Assembly (NCBI RefSeq): GCF_006443095.1
Contig: NZ_VFWZ01000011.1
Coordinates: 213,160-277,159, forward strand
Origin: Aquimarina algicola
Lineage (GTDB): Bacteria > Bacteroidota > Bacteroidia > Flavobacteriales > Flavobacteriaceae
Direction: 5' to 3'
DNA length: 64,000 nucleotides
The notes under the pieces are model-generated. The model saw nothing but the letters and a program-made list of their open reading frames with translations. It had not been told where the DNA came from and did not search any database. The position numbers were made by a program, and so were the translations under genes. Shown piece after piece: positions 52,051 to 61,986 of the stretch (positions within the stretch are counted from its first letter, which is position 1; every line of letters begins with the position of its first letter).

Positions 52051-53727
52051 ATGAAAAACGCGTTTATTTTTAAGTCACTAATGGCACTTTCCGTTAGTGT
52101 TTTATTATTTGGTTGTTCTAAGAATGATTATGGGAACAATTCGAGAGCTACAGGTTGGGAATACAACTCCAAAGATGGCGGGTTTCAAGTAGCAACAAAT
52201 TACAAAGAGCAAGAAACTGGACCTGGATTAGTATTTATTGAAGGTGGTACCTTCACTATGGGTCGTGTTCAAGACGATGTTATGCACGATTGGAATAACA
52301 CCCCAACCCAACAACACGTTCAATCTTTCTATATGGACGAAACCGAAGTTACTAATATAATGTATCTTGAATATCTGGATTGGTTAAAAGGTGTATATCC
52401 ACCAACTGAACCAAAATACAAGAACATCTATTATGGTGCTTTACCTGATACACTAGTTTGGAGAAACAGACTTGGTTTTAACGAAATGATGACTAATAAT
52501 TATTTACGTCATCCCGCTTATGCAAACTATCCTGTTGTTGGAGTGAATTGGATTCAAGCAGTAGAATTTAGTAACTGGAGAACAAATCGTGTAAACGAAA
52601 GAATACTTGAAGAAGAACAAGTAATAAAGGAAAATGCACCTTTTGAAGATGTTTCTGCAGAAAGTACTTTTGATACAGAAACTTATTTAAATGCACCTTC
52701 ACAAACATATGGAGGTAACGACGAAGCAATAAGAGGAGGAAAATCTTCTCAAAGATATTCTAAAACAAATGACTCTACAGGTCTATACATTCAACGTAAA
52801 GATGGGTTGTTATTACCTAAGTATCGTCTACCAACGGAAGCAGAATGGGAATATGCTGCTTTAGGACTTGTAGAAATAAGAAGTTATAATATTTATAGAG
52901 GTAGAAAAAAATACCCTTGGAATGGTAAATATACCAGATCTGGAAAAAGAAGAACTAGAGGAGATCAATTAGCCAACTTCAAACAAGGAGATGGTGACTA
53001 TGGTGGTATCGCAGGATGGAGTGATGATGGTGCTGATATAACTGCTCCAGTAAAATCATATGATCCAAATGATTATGGTCTTTATGATATGGCTGGAAAT
53101 GTAGCAGAATGGGTTGCAGATGTTTACAGACCTATCGTAGACGACGAATACAATGATTTCAACTATTATAGAGGAAATGTTTATACAAAAAACGCTATCA
53201 ATCCAGACGGAACGGTAAAAATAGTTATGACTGACTCTATAGTTTATGATACATTGAGTAATGGAAAAATTATAGCTCGTGTTCTTCCTGGTGGTATCTT
53301 ACAAGTTCCTATTGATGAAAATGAAACTTATATGAGAACTAACTTCACGGATAGTGATAATAGAAACTACAGAGACGGAGACAAAAGCTCTTCTAGATAT
53401 TATGAAGGTTATCAAGAAGAAAATCTTCCTAATCGAAGAATGTACAATGCTCCAATACATTACGTAGGGCCTAATGAAGAAGATAGCACTAAAATGGATA
53501 GGAGATACGACGAATCGAGCAAAAGAACTACTATTGTTGATGACAAAGTAAGAGTATATAAAGGAGGTTCTTGGAAAGATAGAGCTTATTGGTTAGATCC
53601 TGCACAAAGAAGATTCTTACCTCAGGATATGGCTACAGATTATATTGGTTTCAGAAACGCGATGTCTAGAGTAGGAACAAAAGCGAAAAAACAAAAAACA
53701 CCAAGACACCAGAAACCAAGAAGATAA
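52051..53727 (+). CDS. gldJ: Gliding motility lipoprotein GldJ
   Basis: A 558-residue lipoprotein with lipobox LLFGC (Cys22). The formylglycine-generating-enzyme-like (sulfatase-modifying factor) fold is seen in GLVFIEGGTFTMGRV, SFYMDETEVTN, YPVVGVNWIQAVEFSNWR, RLPTEAEWEYAA, YDMAGNVAEWVADVY, and KGGSWKD. It lacks the Cys pair of active enzymes, as in other GldJ. It ends in a basic tail (KAKKQKTPRHQKPRR). GldJ stabilises the GldK/L/M/N complex and is needed for gliding and T9SS secretion. A terminator follows at 53759-53789. Confidence 0.96.
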   Translation: MKNAFIFKSLMALSVSVLLFGCSKNDYGNNSRATGWEYNSKDGGFQVATNYKEQETGPGLVFIEGGTFTMGRVQDDVMHDWNNTPTQQHVQSFYMDETEVTNIMYLEYLDWLKGVYPPTEPKYKNIYYGALPDTLVWRNRLGFNEMMTNNYLRHPAYANYPVVGVNWIQAVEFSNWRTNRVNERILEEEQVIKENAPFEDVSAESTFDTETYLNAPSQTYGGNDEAIRGGKSSQRYSKTNDSTGLYIQRKDGLLLPKYRLPTEAEWEYAALGLVEIRSYNIYRGRKKYPWNGKYTRSGKRRTRGDQLANFKQGDGDYGGIAGWSDDGADITAPVKSYDPNDYGLYDMAGNVAEWVADVYRPIVDDEYNDFNYYRGNVYTKNAINPDGTVKIVMTDSIVYDTLSNGKIIARVLPGGILQVPIDENETYMRTNFTDSDNRNYRDGDKSSSRYYEGYQEENLPNRRMYNAPIHYVGPNEEDSTKMDRRYDESSKRTTIVDDKVRVYKGGSWKDRAYWLDPAQRRFLPQDMATDYIGFRNAMSRVGTKAKKQKTPRHQKPRR

Positions 53728-53758
53728 TATTAAAAATTAACTAAAGTTCGTTATATAG

Positions 53759-53789
53759 AAAAGCCCTGCATATATTTGTAGGGCTTTTT
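53759..53789 (+). terminator. Intrinsic terminator after gldJ
   Basis: AAAAGCCCT (53759-53767) and AGGGCTTTT (53780-53788) form a 9-bp stem with a 12-base loop and a T tail. It ends 17 bases before murF. Confidence 0.85.
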
Positions 53790-53805
53790 AATTTTACTGA
53801 TTTTA

Positions 53806-55083
53806 ATGACTATACACCAGATACACCAATTATTCTTAAAAAGTAACGGAATATCAACCGATACAAGAAAAATAGAACAAAATGCTATCTTTTTTGCATT
53901 GAAAGGAGAAAACTTTGATGGTAATACATATGCTGATAGAGCTCTAGAACTTGGCGCCAAGTATGCCGTAATTGATGATAAAAAACACAAAACTACTGAC
54001 AACCATATTTTAGTAAGTAATAGTTTAGACACACTCCAAAAGCTTGCTACTTATCACAGACAATATTTAGATATTCCTATTATTGCATTAACAGGAAGCA
54101 ATGGAAAAACAACTACCAAAGAACTCATAAATTGCGTATTATCTTCAAAATTTAATACAACTGCAACAATTGGTAATTTAAACAATCATATTGGTGTACC
54201 CCTTACACTATTATCTATGTCCAAAGACACTCAGGTCGGAATTGTAGAAATGGGAGCTAATCATCAGGGAGAAATAGAATTATTATGCAATATAACAATG
54301 CCTGATTATGGTTTCATTACCAATATAGGAAAAGCACATCTAGAAGGATTTGGTGGCCTTAAAGGTGTTTTAAAAGGCAAAACAGAGCTGTATCGACACT
54401 TGAAAAAGAACAACAAAATAGTTTTTCTCAATTTAGAGGACAAAAAATTAGTTGAAGCTTCTAAAGATATCAGCACTTATACCTTCTCTGAATTTAATAC
54501 CGGAAATGTTTGTGTAAAATTTATTGAAGCCAATCCTAATGTCACCATCTCTTTTAACGACATCACAATCGAAAGCAATTTAATTGGAGCATACAATTTC
54601 TCTAATATAGCTGCTGCCATTACTATTGGTTCTTATTTTGATATAAACAAAGAGAACATCAAAAAAGCTATTGAAGGTTATACTCCAAAAAACAACCGAT
54701 CGCAAATTATACAAACAGCAAAACATACTATCATTCTAGATGCTTATAATGCTAACCCTTCAAGTATGGAGGCTGCGATCAAAAATTTTGAACAATTAAA
54801 TGCATCGCACAAAATTGTATTTCTTGGAGATATGTTTGAGTTAGGAGAAGAAGCTTCTGTTGAACATCAAAAAATAGCTAGCCTAATCAATAATACAAAT
54901 ACAGATAACATTTACTTAATAGGAAGTAATTTTTACAAAACATCAACTACCGATATTCGTATTAAAAAGTTCGAATCATATGATGATTTCAAAAGTCAGT
55001 TTTATTTGAATTCAGAGAAATCAACAATATTAATCAAAGGATCAAGAGGAATGAAATTAGAACGTATTTTAGACCTTTTTTAA
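53806..55083 (+). CDS. murF: UDP-N-acetylmuramoyl-tripeptide--D-alanyl-D-alanine ligase
   Basis: A 425-residue Mur ligase that adds D-Ala-D-Ala to UDP-MurNAc-tripeptide. The ATP loop is TGSNGKTTTK at 96-105, NLNNHIGVPLTLL follows, EMGANHQGEI around 148 and LDAYNANPSSMEAAI with FLGDMFELGE in the C-terminal half are MurF signatures. It is at the end of the gldJ stretch but separated from it by a terminator, so a promoter may lie in the short gap. The terminator may be leaky. Confidence 0.96.
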   Translation: MTIHQIHQLFLKSNGISTDTRKIEQNAIFFALKGENFDGNTYADRALELGAKYAVIDDKKHKTTDNHILVSNSLDTLQKLATYHRQYLDIPIIALTGSNGKTTTKELINCVLSSKFNTTATIGNLNNHIGVPLTLLSMSKDTQVGIVEMGANHQGEIELLCNITMPDYGFITNIGKAHLEGFGGLKGVLKGKTELYRHLKKNNKIVFLNLEDKKLVEASKDISTYTFSEFNTGNVCVKFIEANPNVTISFNDITIESNLIGAYNFSNIAAAITIGSYFDINKENIKKAIEGYTPKNNRSQIIQTAKHTIILDAYNANPSSMEAAIKNFEQLNASHKIVFLGDMFELGEEASVEHQKIASLINNTNTDNIYLIGSNFYKTSTTDIRIKKFESYDDFKSQFYLNSEKSTILIKGSRGMKLERILDLF

Positions 55084-55201
55084 AGTACTATTGTATTTAC
55101 TTTTTGTTTTTCTGGATACAAATACATAGATAACGTATGGTAAATTTAGACGCTCACTTCCGCTATTCATCCTTCAAATTTCAATGTGTAAATTATATTT
55201 T

Positions 55202-55618
55202 TTATTCTACAACTCCTGTAGTCTTTGTATGTGTCTCTTTCTGATCCAACGCTGCATCATATTTCATGAAGAGATTAATCCATACATTTCTGCCTAACCT
55301 TGCTATAATCGGAAATAACAGTATTAAAACTGCAGTTATCACAAAAAAAGATGTTAGTAAACTTAAATTCAGGAAAAGATAACTAATAACAAAACAAGCC
55401 ACCCCAACAGCAACTCCAATACCATAACTCACATACATTGCACCAAAGAAAAACGAAGGTTCAATTTTATACTTGGTATCACAGTGAGAACATCGAGAAT
55501 GCATAAGAAACAGCTTTGTTGTAAAATATGGATTCTTATTTACATACATAGACTCGTTATGACATTTTGGACATACTCCTCTAAAAACACTATACAACTT
55601 GTTTCCTTTGGCAAACAT
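55202..55618 (-). CDS. DUF983 membrane protein
   Basis: A 138-residue protein of family DUF983. Two zinc-ribbon pairs (Cys16-x-x-Cys19 and Cys43-x-x-Cys46) precede KIEPSFFFGAMYVSYGIGVA, where the first membrane segment starts (about 57-77), and a second segment (about 80-103). The function is unknown, but the rubredoxin-like ribbon suggests metal binding at the membrane. It is convergent with murF. Confidence 0.88.
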   Translation of the reverse strand: MFAKGNKLYSVFRGVCPKCHNESMYVNKNPYFTTKLFLMHSRCSHCDTKYKIEPSFFFGAMYVSYGIGVAVGVACFVISYLFLNLSLLTSFFVITAVLILLFPIIARLGRNVWINLFMKYDAALDQKETHTKTTGVVE

Positions 55619-55783
55619 AAGAATGGATTTGGTATTATAAAGATACTGTATATTTAAGATATTAAAAATAAGAAAATGATCTCAATATAAATTTAAAGTA
55701 CTCTATAAATAACAATGATTTTTTAGCACTGTTAGACTAGTCAACAAAATGATTAATTGTATACTTAAATCTAGTAAAAACAA

Positions 55784-55813
55784 AAAAACCTGAAGATTAA
55801 TCTTCAGGTTTTT
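55784..55813 (-). terminator. Terminator of tRNA-Val
   Basis: AAAAACCTGAAGAT (55784-55797) and ATCTTCAGGTTTTT (55800-55813) are perfect 14-bp arms with a 2-base centre, only 7 bases from the tRNA 3' end. The plus-strand A run gives the T tail. Confidence 0.9.
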
Positions 55814-55820
55814 AACGAAG

Positions 55821-55895
55821 TGGGCGCGAAGGGATTCGAACCCCTGACCCCTTGGGTGTAAACCAAGTGCTCTGAACCAACTGAGCTACGCGCCC
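55821..55895 (-). tRNA. tRNA-Val (anticodon TAC)
   Basis: A 75-base cloverleaf. Acceptor GGGCGCG pairs with CGCGCCC, the D arm is GCTC-AGTTGGTTCA-GAGC, the anticodon stem CTTGG-TTTACAC-CCAAG has anticodon TAC, the variable region is short, and the T arm AGGGG-TTCGAAT-CCCTT closes. CCA is not encoded. TAC reads valine codons GUA and others. Confidence 0.97.
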
Positions 55896-55982
55896 CTATG
55901 TTTTTTTCACAATCCTTGTTCCTGATTGCGGATGCAAATATAGCACAGTTTTATAGTCTACCAAAAGATTTTTAAAGAAATT

Positions 55983-57206
55983 TTAAATTATTTCTGCTAC
56001 AACAAATGTACTGCCTCCTATATAAATCAAATCATTCTTTATAGCCTCCTGTAAAGCAGCATCATACGCAAATTTAACAGAAGAATATTTTTTTCCTGAC
56101 AAATTATTTTTTTTTGCAATTTCTTCTAATTTTTCTTCGTCCATTGCTCTTGGGATGTCTGGTTTAGTAAAATAATACAAAGCATTTTTAGGAAATAATG
56201 ATAAAATAGGATCTAAATCTTTATCATTTACTACCCCTAATACGACATGAAGTTTATCAAATTTTTCTTCTTGCAACTGTTTTAATACTACCGATAAGCC
56301 ATCTTCATTATGTGCTGTATCACAAATAACTTTTGGTTCTTTTTGAAGTATTTGCCATCTTCCAAGCAATCCTGTATTCAAAACTACATTACCTAATCCT
56401 TTTTCAATAGCAGAATCATCGATATCCCATCCCTTATTTTTTAGCAATCTAATAGTTTGTAAAGATGTCCTTATATTCTCTTTTTGGTAATCGCCTTTTA
56501 AATCAGAGGTATAAAGCTTTCCATCATATTTCTCAGCAAAATATAAATCACAATTATATTGTTTTGATTTCTCTTTGAATACACTTTCTGTTTCAGGAAT
56601 TACCCTACCCACAACAACAGGGACATTTTTTTTGATAATCCCAGCTTTTTCTGCAGCTATTTTTTCTAAAGTATCTCCTAAAAACTGGGTATGATCTAGT
56701 CCTATGTTAGTAATTATAGAAACTTCGGGAGTAATGATATTGGTAGAATCAAGTCTTCCTCCTAAACCAACTTCTATAATTGCGATATCTACTTCTGATA
56801 CTGCAAAATATTGAAAAGCCATACCTACTGTCATTTCAAAAAAAGAGAGATGATGAGTTTCAAAGTAGTGCTTATGTTTTGCAATAAAATCAACTACATA
56901 ACTCTCAGATACTTTATTGCCATTAATTCTAATGCGTTCTCTAAAATCTTTTAAGTGTGGTGAAGTATATAAACCGACTTTGTACCCTGCTTCTTGTAAA
57001 ACAGAAGCAATCATATGACTAGTAGATCCTTTTCCATTTGTTCCGGCTACATGAATGCTTTTAAATTCTTTTTCAGGGTTTTGTAAGTAGCTTGCTAACT
57101 CAATTGTATTGGTGAGATCAATTTTATATGCTTTTGCCCCTTGTCGTTGATAAATTGGCAATTGGGCAAACATCCAATCAAGAGTTTCCCTGTAATTCAT
57201 ATTCAA
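55983..57206 (-). CDS. folC: Bifunctional folylpolyglutamate synthase/dihydrofolate synthase
   Basis: A 407-residue Mur-ligase-like enzyme. The ATP loop VAGTNGKGSTSHM covers 53-65, YTSPHLKDFRERIRINGNKV follows, and TEVGLGGRLDSTNI-like EVGLGGRLDSTNII and TNIGLDHTQFLGDTLEKIAAEKAGIIK are characteristic. It adds glutamate to dihydropteroate and extends folate polyglutamate chains. It lies 10 bases after tonB in an operon with exbB, exbD and tonB, a common arrangement in flavobacteria. Confidence 0.96.
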   Translation of the reverse strand: MNMNYRETLDWMFAQLPIYQRQGAKAYKIDLTNTIELASYLQNPEKEFKSIHVAGTNGKGSTSHMIASVLQEAGYKVGLYTSPHLKDFRERIRINGNKVSESYVVDFIAKHKHYFETHHLSFFEMTVGMAFQYFAVSEVDIAIIEVGLGGRLDSTNIITPEVSIITNIGLDHTQFLGDTLEKIAAEKAGIIKKNVPVVVGRVIPETESVFKEKSKQYNCDLYFAEKYDGKLYTSDLKGDYQKENIRTSLQTIRLLKNKGWDIDDSAIEKGLGNVVLNTGLLGRWQILQKEPKVICDTAHNEDGLSVVLKQLQEEKFDKLHVVLGVVNDKDLDPILSLFPKNALYYFTKPDIPRAMDEEKLEEIAKKNNLSGKKYSSVKFAYDAALQEAIKNDLIYIGGSTFVVAEII

Positions 57207-57216
57207 ATTTTATATA

Positions 57217-58107
57217 TTATTCTGAGAGTTTAAATTGATAAACAATTGTTCCTACTTGCTTTGTAGGTGCTTTAGTATCGCTATTAAATCGTGTAGCAAG
57301 CGCAGCTCTTTTTGCCGGTCCCATCAAGCAAGAAGCACTATTTGTAGTTCCTTTCACTCCGGGCGTAGCTCTGATTACTTTTCCTGATTGATTTACCTCA
57401 ATTTTTACTACCACTATACCAAACTCATTACAATCCGGAACAATTTTTTCTTTATTCAAGGCCTTACGACCTCCTAGACGATAGTTTCCATCTCCATCTA
57501 ACCCTTTTCCTGTCCCATAATAAGATCGCGCATTAGGATCGCCATTGGGACTACCTTTATCCCCAGGTGAATTATCATTACCTTCACCCCCTTTGGCCGT
57601 TCCATTATTTTTTGGACCATTAGAAAAACTATTCAAGATATCTAAAGTAGATTTATCTGGTTTAGGATCAGCTTTTTTCTTTTGTTCTTTCTGCTTAGAT
57701 GTATTATTAGAATTCTTAACCAATTGCTCTTTTGTCGGATCTTTTTTAGGTTTCTCAACCTTTTTTTCCGGTTTTTTCTTAGGTTTTTTTTCTATTACAG
57801 GAGCATTTTCTGTGTCTTGAGTAATAACTTCATCTTTGATTTCTGGTGACTCTACTTGTTCTTCGGGAACGGATTCAGAAGCTTCGGGAGCTGTATTTCT
57901 AGGAGATGTTTTAATAGGTTGATTAGGTTGGACATTTCCGGAACCTGTAAGAGTAGTACCAAAGTTTACAGCGATCCCCCCTTCTTCATCTTCGGGTTTT
58001 AAATAACTTAAACTCAGGTAAAATAATAAAAAAATAATCCCTATGTGAACAATAATTGTCAACACCAAGGATTTTCTTTTATGTTTAGTATCAAATTTAA
58101 TCATCAT
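57217..58107 (-). CDS. tonB: Energy transducer TonB
   Basis: A 296-residue TonB. One N-terminal membrane segment (about 14-33) with a His at 21, then a long periplasmic linker with acidic and Lys/Pro-rich parts (PVIEKKPKKKPEKKVEKPKK), a Gly/Asn-rich stretch and a C-terminal domain (VPDCNEFGIVVVKIEVNQSG, then YQFKLSE). It couples ExbB-ExbD proton flow to outer membrane TonB-dependent transporters such as the SusC at 41510. The start overlaps the exbD stop by one base. Confidence 0.93.
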   Translation of the reverse strand: MMIKFDTKHKRKSLVLTIIVHIGIIFLLFYLSLSYLKPEDEEGGIAVNFGTTLTGSGNVQPNQPIKTSPRNTAPEASESVPEEQVESPEIKDEVITQDTENAPVIEKKPKKKPEKKVEKPKKDPTKEQLVKNSNNTSKQKEQKKKADPKPDKSTLDILNSFSNGPKNNGTAKGGEGNDNSPGDKGSPNGDPNARSYYGTGKGLDGDGNYRLGGRKALNKEKIVPDCNEFGIVVVKIEVNQSGKVIRATPGVKGTTNSASCLMGPAKRAALATRFNSDTKAPTKQVGTIVYQFKLSE

Positions 58108-58499
58108 TATTCGGGCCTTACCGCCAGAATCACTTTAAACTTATTCCTATTAGCAATATCCATTACTCCTACGGCTTTCTCTATAGGAACTCCTTCTTCA
58201 GCCCTTAGAATAATAGTAGGGTCATTTTTGCCTTGTAATCGAGACAGCAATGTTGACTCAAGCCTACTTTGACTTATCCGTTCATCATCTACATAATATT
58301 GTAATTTGTTGGTAATGCTAACAGATATATTTTGAACATTAGAGCTCTTTCCTTTGGCTTTAGGCAAAATCAAATCCAAAGCTTCTGGAGTAATCGCCGG
58401 AGATGTCAATAAGAAAAAAACCAATAACAGAAATACAATGTCTGTCATTGATGACATACTAAATTCCGGACTCACTTTATTTCTTCCTCTTAAATTCAT
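58107..58499 (-). CDS. exbD: Biopolymer transport protein ExbD/TolR
   Basis: A 130-residue protein with one membrane segment (about 18-38). MSSMTDIVFLLLVFFLLTSP contains the conserved Asp20 that conducts protons. The periplasmic part is short (ILPKAKGKSS, LSRLQGKNDPTIILRAEEGV). It is the stator partner of ExbB and starts 1 base after the exbB stop. Confidence 0.95.
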   Translation of the reverse strand: MNLRGRNKVSPEFSMSSMTDIVFLLLVFFLLTSPAITPEALDLILPKAKGKSSNVQNISVSITNKLQYYVDDERISQSRLESTLLSRLQGKNDPTIILRAEEGVPIEKAVGVMDIANRNKFKVILAVRPE

Positions 58500-58500
58500 A

Positions 58501-59202
58501 TCAAACTGGTTCGTTTAACAAGTCTAGGAAATCTACTGCGTTTGCCTCCATTTTGTGAATCACTTTATCCGTACGAACAACAAGATGATTATATCCAATA
58601 TAAGCAACTATACCAACAACTAATCCTCCTACTGTGGTCGTCATCGCTGTATAAATCCCTTCTGCCAATACTCCCATATCAGCAGTACCAGAGCTTGAAG
58701 CCAAGTTATGAAACGCTATAATCATACCAATAACTGTACCCAAAAAACCAATCATAGGTGCAGCACCTGCAACCGTTGCCAAAATACCTACATTTTTTTC
58801 AAGTTTATACACCTCTAATCTACCTGCATTTTCTATAGCTTTATTTATGTCTTCTAAAGAGTGGCCAATCCGCGAAATTCCTTTTTCGGTTAATCGAGCT
58901 ACCGGGTTGTTTGTCTGAGCACATAGTATTTTTGCTGCTTCTATTTTTCCATTGGCAACATTATCTCTAATTTTACTCATAAAACTTTCATCATACTTTG
59001 ATGCTGCTTTTATAGCAAATAACCTTTCAAAATAAATGTAAACGGCTACAAAAAGCAATACAAAAAGTATGGATATAATGATTACCGCTCCAGTTCCTCC
59101 GCTAAATAGCAAATCCATAATGGATAAGCTCTTTTCTTCTAGGTCTTCTTCTACCTTGGGGGTATTTTGGGCTAAAGCACCCAGCATAAATAAATACGTC
59201 AT
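58501..59202 (-). CDS. exbB: MotA/TolQ/ExbB proton channel family protein
   Basis: A 233-residue protein with three membrane segments (about 35-58, 140-165, 180-205). LEKNVGILATVAGAAPMIGFLGTV and TAMTTTVGGLVVGIVAYIGYN are the family's conserved blocks, with the Thr-rich channel face. It is the first gene of the exbB-exbD-tonB-folC operon. Together with ExbD it harvests the proton gradient. Confidence 0.95.
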   Translation of the reverse strand: MTYLFMLGALAQNTPKVEEDLEEKSLSIMDLLFSGGTGAVIIISILFVLLFVAVYIYFERLFAIKAASKYDESFMSKIRDNVANGKIEAAKILCAQTNNPVARLTEKGISRIGHSLEDINKAIENAGRLEVYKLEKNVGILATVAGAAPMIGFLGTVIGMIIAFHNLASSSGTADMGVLAEGIYTAMTTTVGGLVVGIVAYIGYNHLVVRTDKVIHKMEANAVDFLDLLNEPV

Positions 59203-59263
59203 TTGATTTTGTTAATTTAGTGTTAGTATAGTAACGTTAATTCTGTAGGTTAAGTATTTCAAT

Positions 59264-60733
59264 TTACAATATATACAATATTCCCAACAATCCAATACCT
59301 CCAAGCACTATAGTATAAGGAAAAGCCATTTTCACCATTTTAGAATATGACAATCCTATTAAAGGAGCTAGTGAAGAGGTAAGTAAGAATAAAAATGCTG
59401 CCTGACCGTTTGGTGTTGCGACACTTGGTAAATTTGTACCCGTATTAATCGCTACAGCTAGTTTTTCGAATTGTGCCCTGTCAATCACACTATTTTTGAA
59501 CGCTTGCTCTACTTCTCCAATATAAACAGTAGCTACAAATACATTATCACTAATCATAGATAAAATTCCATTTGCCAGATAAAACATATAAGGTTGTGAG
59601 TCTGTATCCAAAGACAATGCCCAATCAATAATCGGCTTAAACAAGTGTTGATCATGGATCATAGCAACAATCACAAAGAAAACAACTAATAGCCCTGTAA
59701 AAGGCAGAGCTTCTTCGAACGCAGGACCCAAATGATGTTCTTCTGTAATTCCCATAAATGCAGTTTGTATGATGATTAAAGCCAACCCAATAAAACCAAC
59801 AGGAGCAAGATGTAAAGCTAAACCTATAATTAAAAGAATCGCAGAAATACCCTGTACTACTAATCCAAATTTTGCAGCATCTGATCGATTAGCATCTTCT
59901 TCTTTTGTATAGTTTTCTATTATTTTTCTAGCGACTTCAGGTAGTTTAGCTCCAAAGCCAAATGCTCCAGTCATTTCTAACACCATAGTAGTTATTAATC
60001 CGGCTACTAATACTGGAAGTGATATAGGAGCCATTTTTAAGAAAAATTCTATAAAATCCCATCCCATTCGCTCACCAATTAGTAAGTTTTGAGGCTCTCC
60101 TACCAAAGTACAAACGCCACCAAGAGCAGTACCAACTACTCCATGCATTACTAAACTTCTTAAAAAACTTCTGAATTGTTCCAAAGTCTCGCCGCTTAAT
60201 TCTTTCCTATCAAGCACACCACTTTCATCATAATCTCCTGATCCCGAATGAATTTTATGATATACCCCATAAAATCCAACCGCAACGCTAATTAAAACGG
60301 CTGTAACAGTAAGCGCATCTAAAAACGCAGAAAGCACTGCAGCCATAAAAACAAATAGCAAGGATAATATCATTTTGGATTTGATTTTTATAAATGCTTT
60401 GCTAAATAGATACATTAACAAGGGCTTCATAAAATAAATCCCGGCTACCATAAATACCAATAGAAGTACAACCTCTAGATTTTGATCCACCTCATGGTAT
60501 GCATTTTTGGGTGTAGTCAAATTAAGAGCTAGAATCTCTATCGCTAACAACCCTCCAGATTGCAAAGGGTAGCACTTAAGTGCCATAGCTAGTGTAAAAA
60601 TAAACTCTCCGATAAATAACCAGGCCGTAATCGTCGGGCCTAATATATAATAAGAAAACACATTAAAAATTAAGAAGCCAATCATGACTGCTTTAAACCA
60701 TTTCGGACTATTGCCTAAAAAATACTTGAACAT
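59264..60733 (-). CDS. nhaB: Sodium/proton antiporter NhaB family
   Basis: A 489-residue inner-membrane transporter with about eleven to twelve membrane segments. FLDALTVTAVLISVAVGFYGVYH and GGVCTLVGEPQNLLIGERMGWDF are strongly typical of NhaB, as are LSMISDNVFVATVYIGEVE and AINTGTNLPSVATPNGQAAFLF. It expels sodium in exchange for protons, sensible for a marine organism. It is 26 bases downstream of the dehydrogenase gene and separated by 61 bases from exbB. Confidence 0.95.
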   Translation of the reverse strand: MFKYFLGNSPKWFKAVMIGFLIFNVFSYYILGPTITAWLFIGEFIFTLAMALKCYPLQSGGLLAIEILALNLTTPKNAYHEVDQNLEVVLLLVFMVAGIYFMKPLLMYLFSKAFIKIKSKMILSLLFVFMAAVLSAFLDALTVTAVLISVAVGFYGVYHKIHSGSGDYDESGVLDRKELSGETLEQFRSFLRSLVMHGVVGTALGGVCTLVGEPQNLLIGERMGWDFIEFFLKMAPISLPVLVAGLITTMVLEMTGAFGFGAKLPEVARKIIENYTKEEDANRSDAAKFGLVVQGISAILLIIGLALHLAPVGFIGLALIIIQTAFMGITEEHHLGPAFEEALPFTGLLVVFFVIVAMIHDQHLFKPIIDWALSLDTDSQPYMFYLANGILSMISDNVFVATVYIGEVEQAFKNSVIDRAQFEKLAVAINTGTNLPSVATPNGQAAFLFLLTSSLAPLIGLSYSKMVKMAFPYTIVLGGIGLLGILYIL

Positions 60734-60759
60734 TGTTTTACTTAATTATGCGATTAATA

Positions 60760-61986
60760 TTACAACAGCTGATTAAGGGCTATCTCAAAAGCTGTTTTGC
60801 TTATGTTAATTTTAGATGTTTGAATATTATAAATTTGTTGAATTGCTTTTTTTATGGTCTCTGAAGTATCCATAAATATTGCTTCATCAGTCATTTGTAC
60901 TTTTCTCTCCATAAAGTATGCAAAAACTCTGGCCATACCACAATTAGAAATAAAATCAGGAATAAGACTAACTTTATTATCTGTGTACTCCATAATAGGA
61001 CCGAAAAATATTTCTGTATCTGCAAAAGGAACATTTGCCCCACAAGAGATTACCTCTAGTCCTGCATCTATCATTTTTGTGATTTGGTCTTTGGTAATTA
61101 ATCTAGATGCTGCACATGGCATAAAAACTTCAGTAGGTAATGACCATATTTTTTCATTTAGTTCTTCAAAAGGAATAAGTTTTTCACTGTAAAGCTTATT
61201 CCCTTTTTTGTCAAGATATAATTGTTTAATTTCTTCAAAAGAGAAGCCTTCTTCATTTATTAAACCACCAACATGATCAATAATCCCAACAATTTTTGCT
61301 CCCATTTCTGATAAATGATAAGCTGCTGCAGATCCAACATTGCCAAAACCTTGAACAATCGCTCTTTTTCCTTTTAGATTTCCACCATAAATATCATAAT
61401 AGTGTCTAACAGCTTCTGCAACACCATACCCGGTAATCATATCTGCTACTGTATATTTTTGTAATACATCAGGAGAGAATGTAGTATTTTCTAAAACTTT
61501 AATTACCCCTTGTCGTAATTGACCTATCCTATTGATTTTGTCTGCCTCTGAAGGTTTAAAATGACCATTAAACACTCCTTCCTGAGGATGCCAAACTCCG
61601 CATTCTTCTGTAATAGGGATTACTTCATGAATTTCATCAACATTAAGATCTCCCCCAGTACCATAATAACTTTTCAAAAGAGGGGAAACTGCTTTATACC
61701 ACCTTTTTAGCACATCTTTTTTTCTTGGGTCATCTGGATCAAAATTAATCCCTGATTTTGCACCCCCTATACTTGGACCAGAAACGGTAAACTTTACTTC
61801 CATAGTTTTCGCTAGAGAAACCACCTCATTCACATCTAACCCCTTTCTCATCCTTGTTCCTCCACCGGCTGCGCCTCCTCTTAATGAGTTGATTACTGTC
61901 CAGCCTTCAGCTTCTGTTTCTGAATCTTTCCAATTAAAAACTATTTCAGGTTTTTTTTGTTCGTATTTTTTTAATAATTCTTTCAT
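60760..61986 (-). CDS. Glu/Leu/Phe/Val dehydrogenase family protein
   Basis: A 408-residue amino acid dehydrogenase. LRGGAAGGGTRMRKGLDVNE and VSGPSIGGAKSGINFDPDDP hold the substrate-binding region, with Lys in the GGAKSG loop, and AIVQGFGNVGSAAAYHLSEMG is the NAD(P)-binding Rossmann motif. The Asp-containing YGTGGDLNVDEIHE follows the catalytic Lys. It interconverts an amino acid and its oxo acid with ammonia; glutamate is the likely substrate, but leucine-type is not excluded. It is the first gene of the pair with nhaB. Confidence 0.93.
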   Translation of the reverse strand: MKELLKKYEQKKPEIVFNWKDSETEAEGWTVINSLRGGAAGGGTRMRKGLDVNEVVSLAKTMEVKFTVSGPSIGGAKSGINFDPDDPRKKDVLKRWYKAVSPLLKSYYGTGGDLNVDEIHEVIPITEECGVWHPQEGVFNGHFKPSEADKINRIGQLRQGVIKVLENTTFSPDVLQKYTVADMITGYGVAEAVRHYYDIYGGNLKGKRAIVQGFGNVGSAAAYHLSEMGAKIVGIIDHVGGLINEEGFSFEEIKQLYLDKKGNKLYSEKLIPFEELNEKIWSLPTEVFMPCAASRLITKDQITKMIDAGLEVISCGANVPFADTEIFFGPIMEYTDNKVSLIPDFISNCGMARVFAYFMERKVQMTDEAIFMDTSETIKKAIQQIYNIQTSKINISKTAFEIALNQLL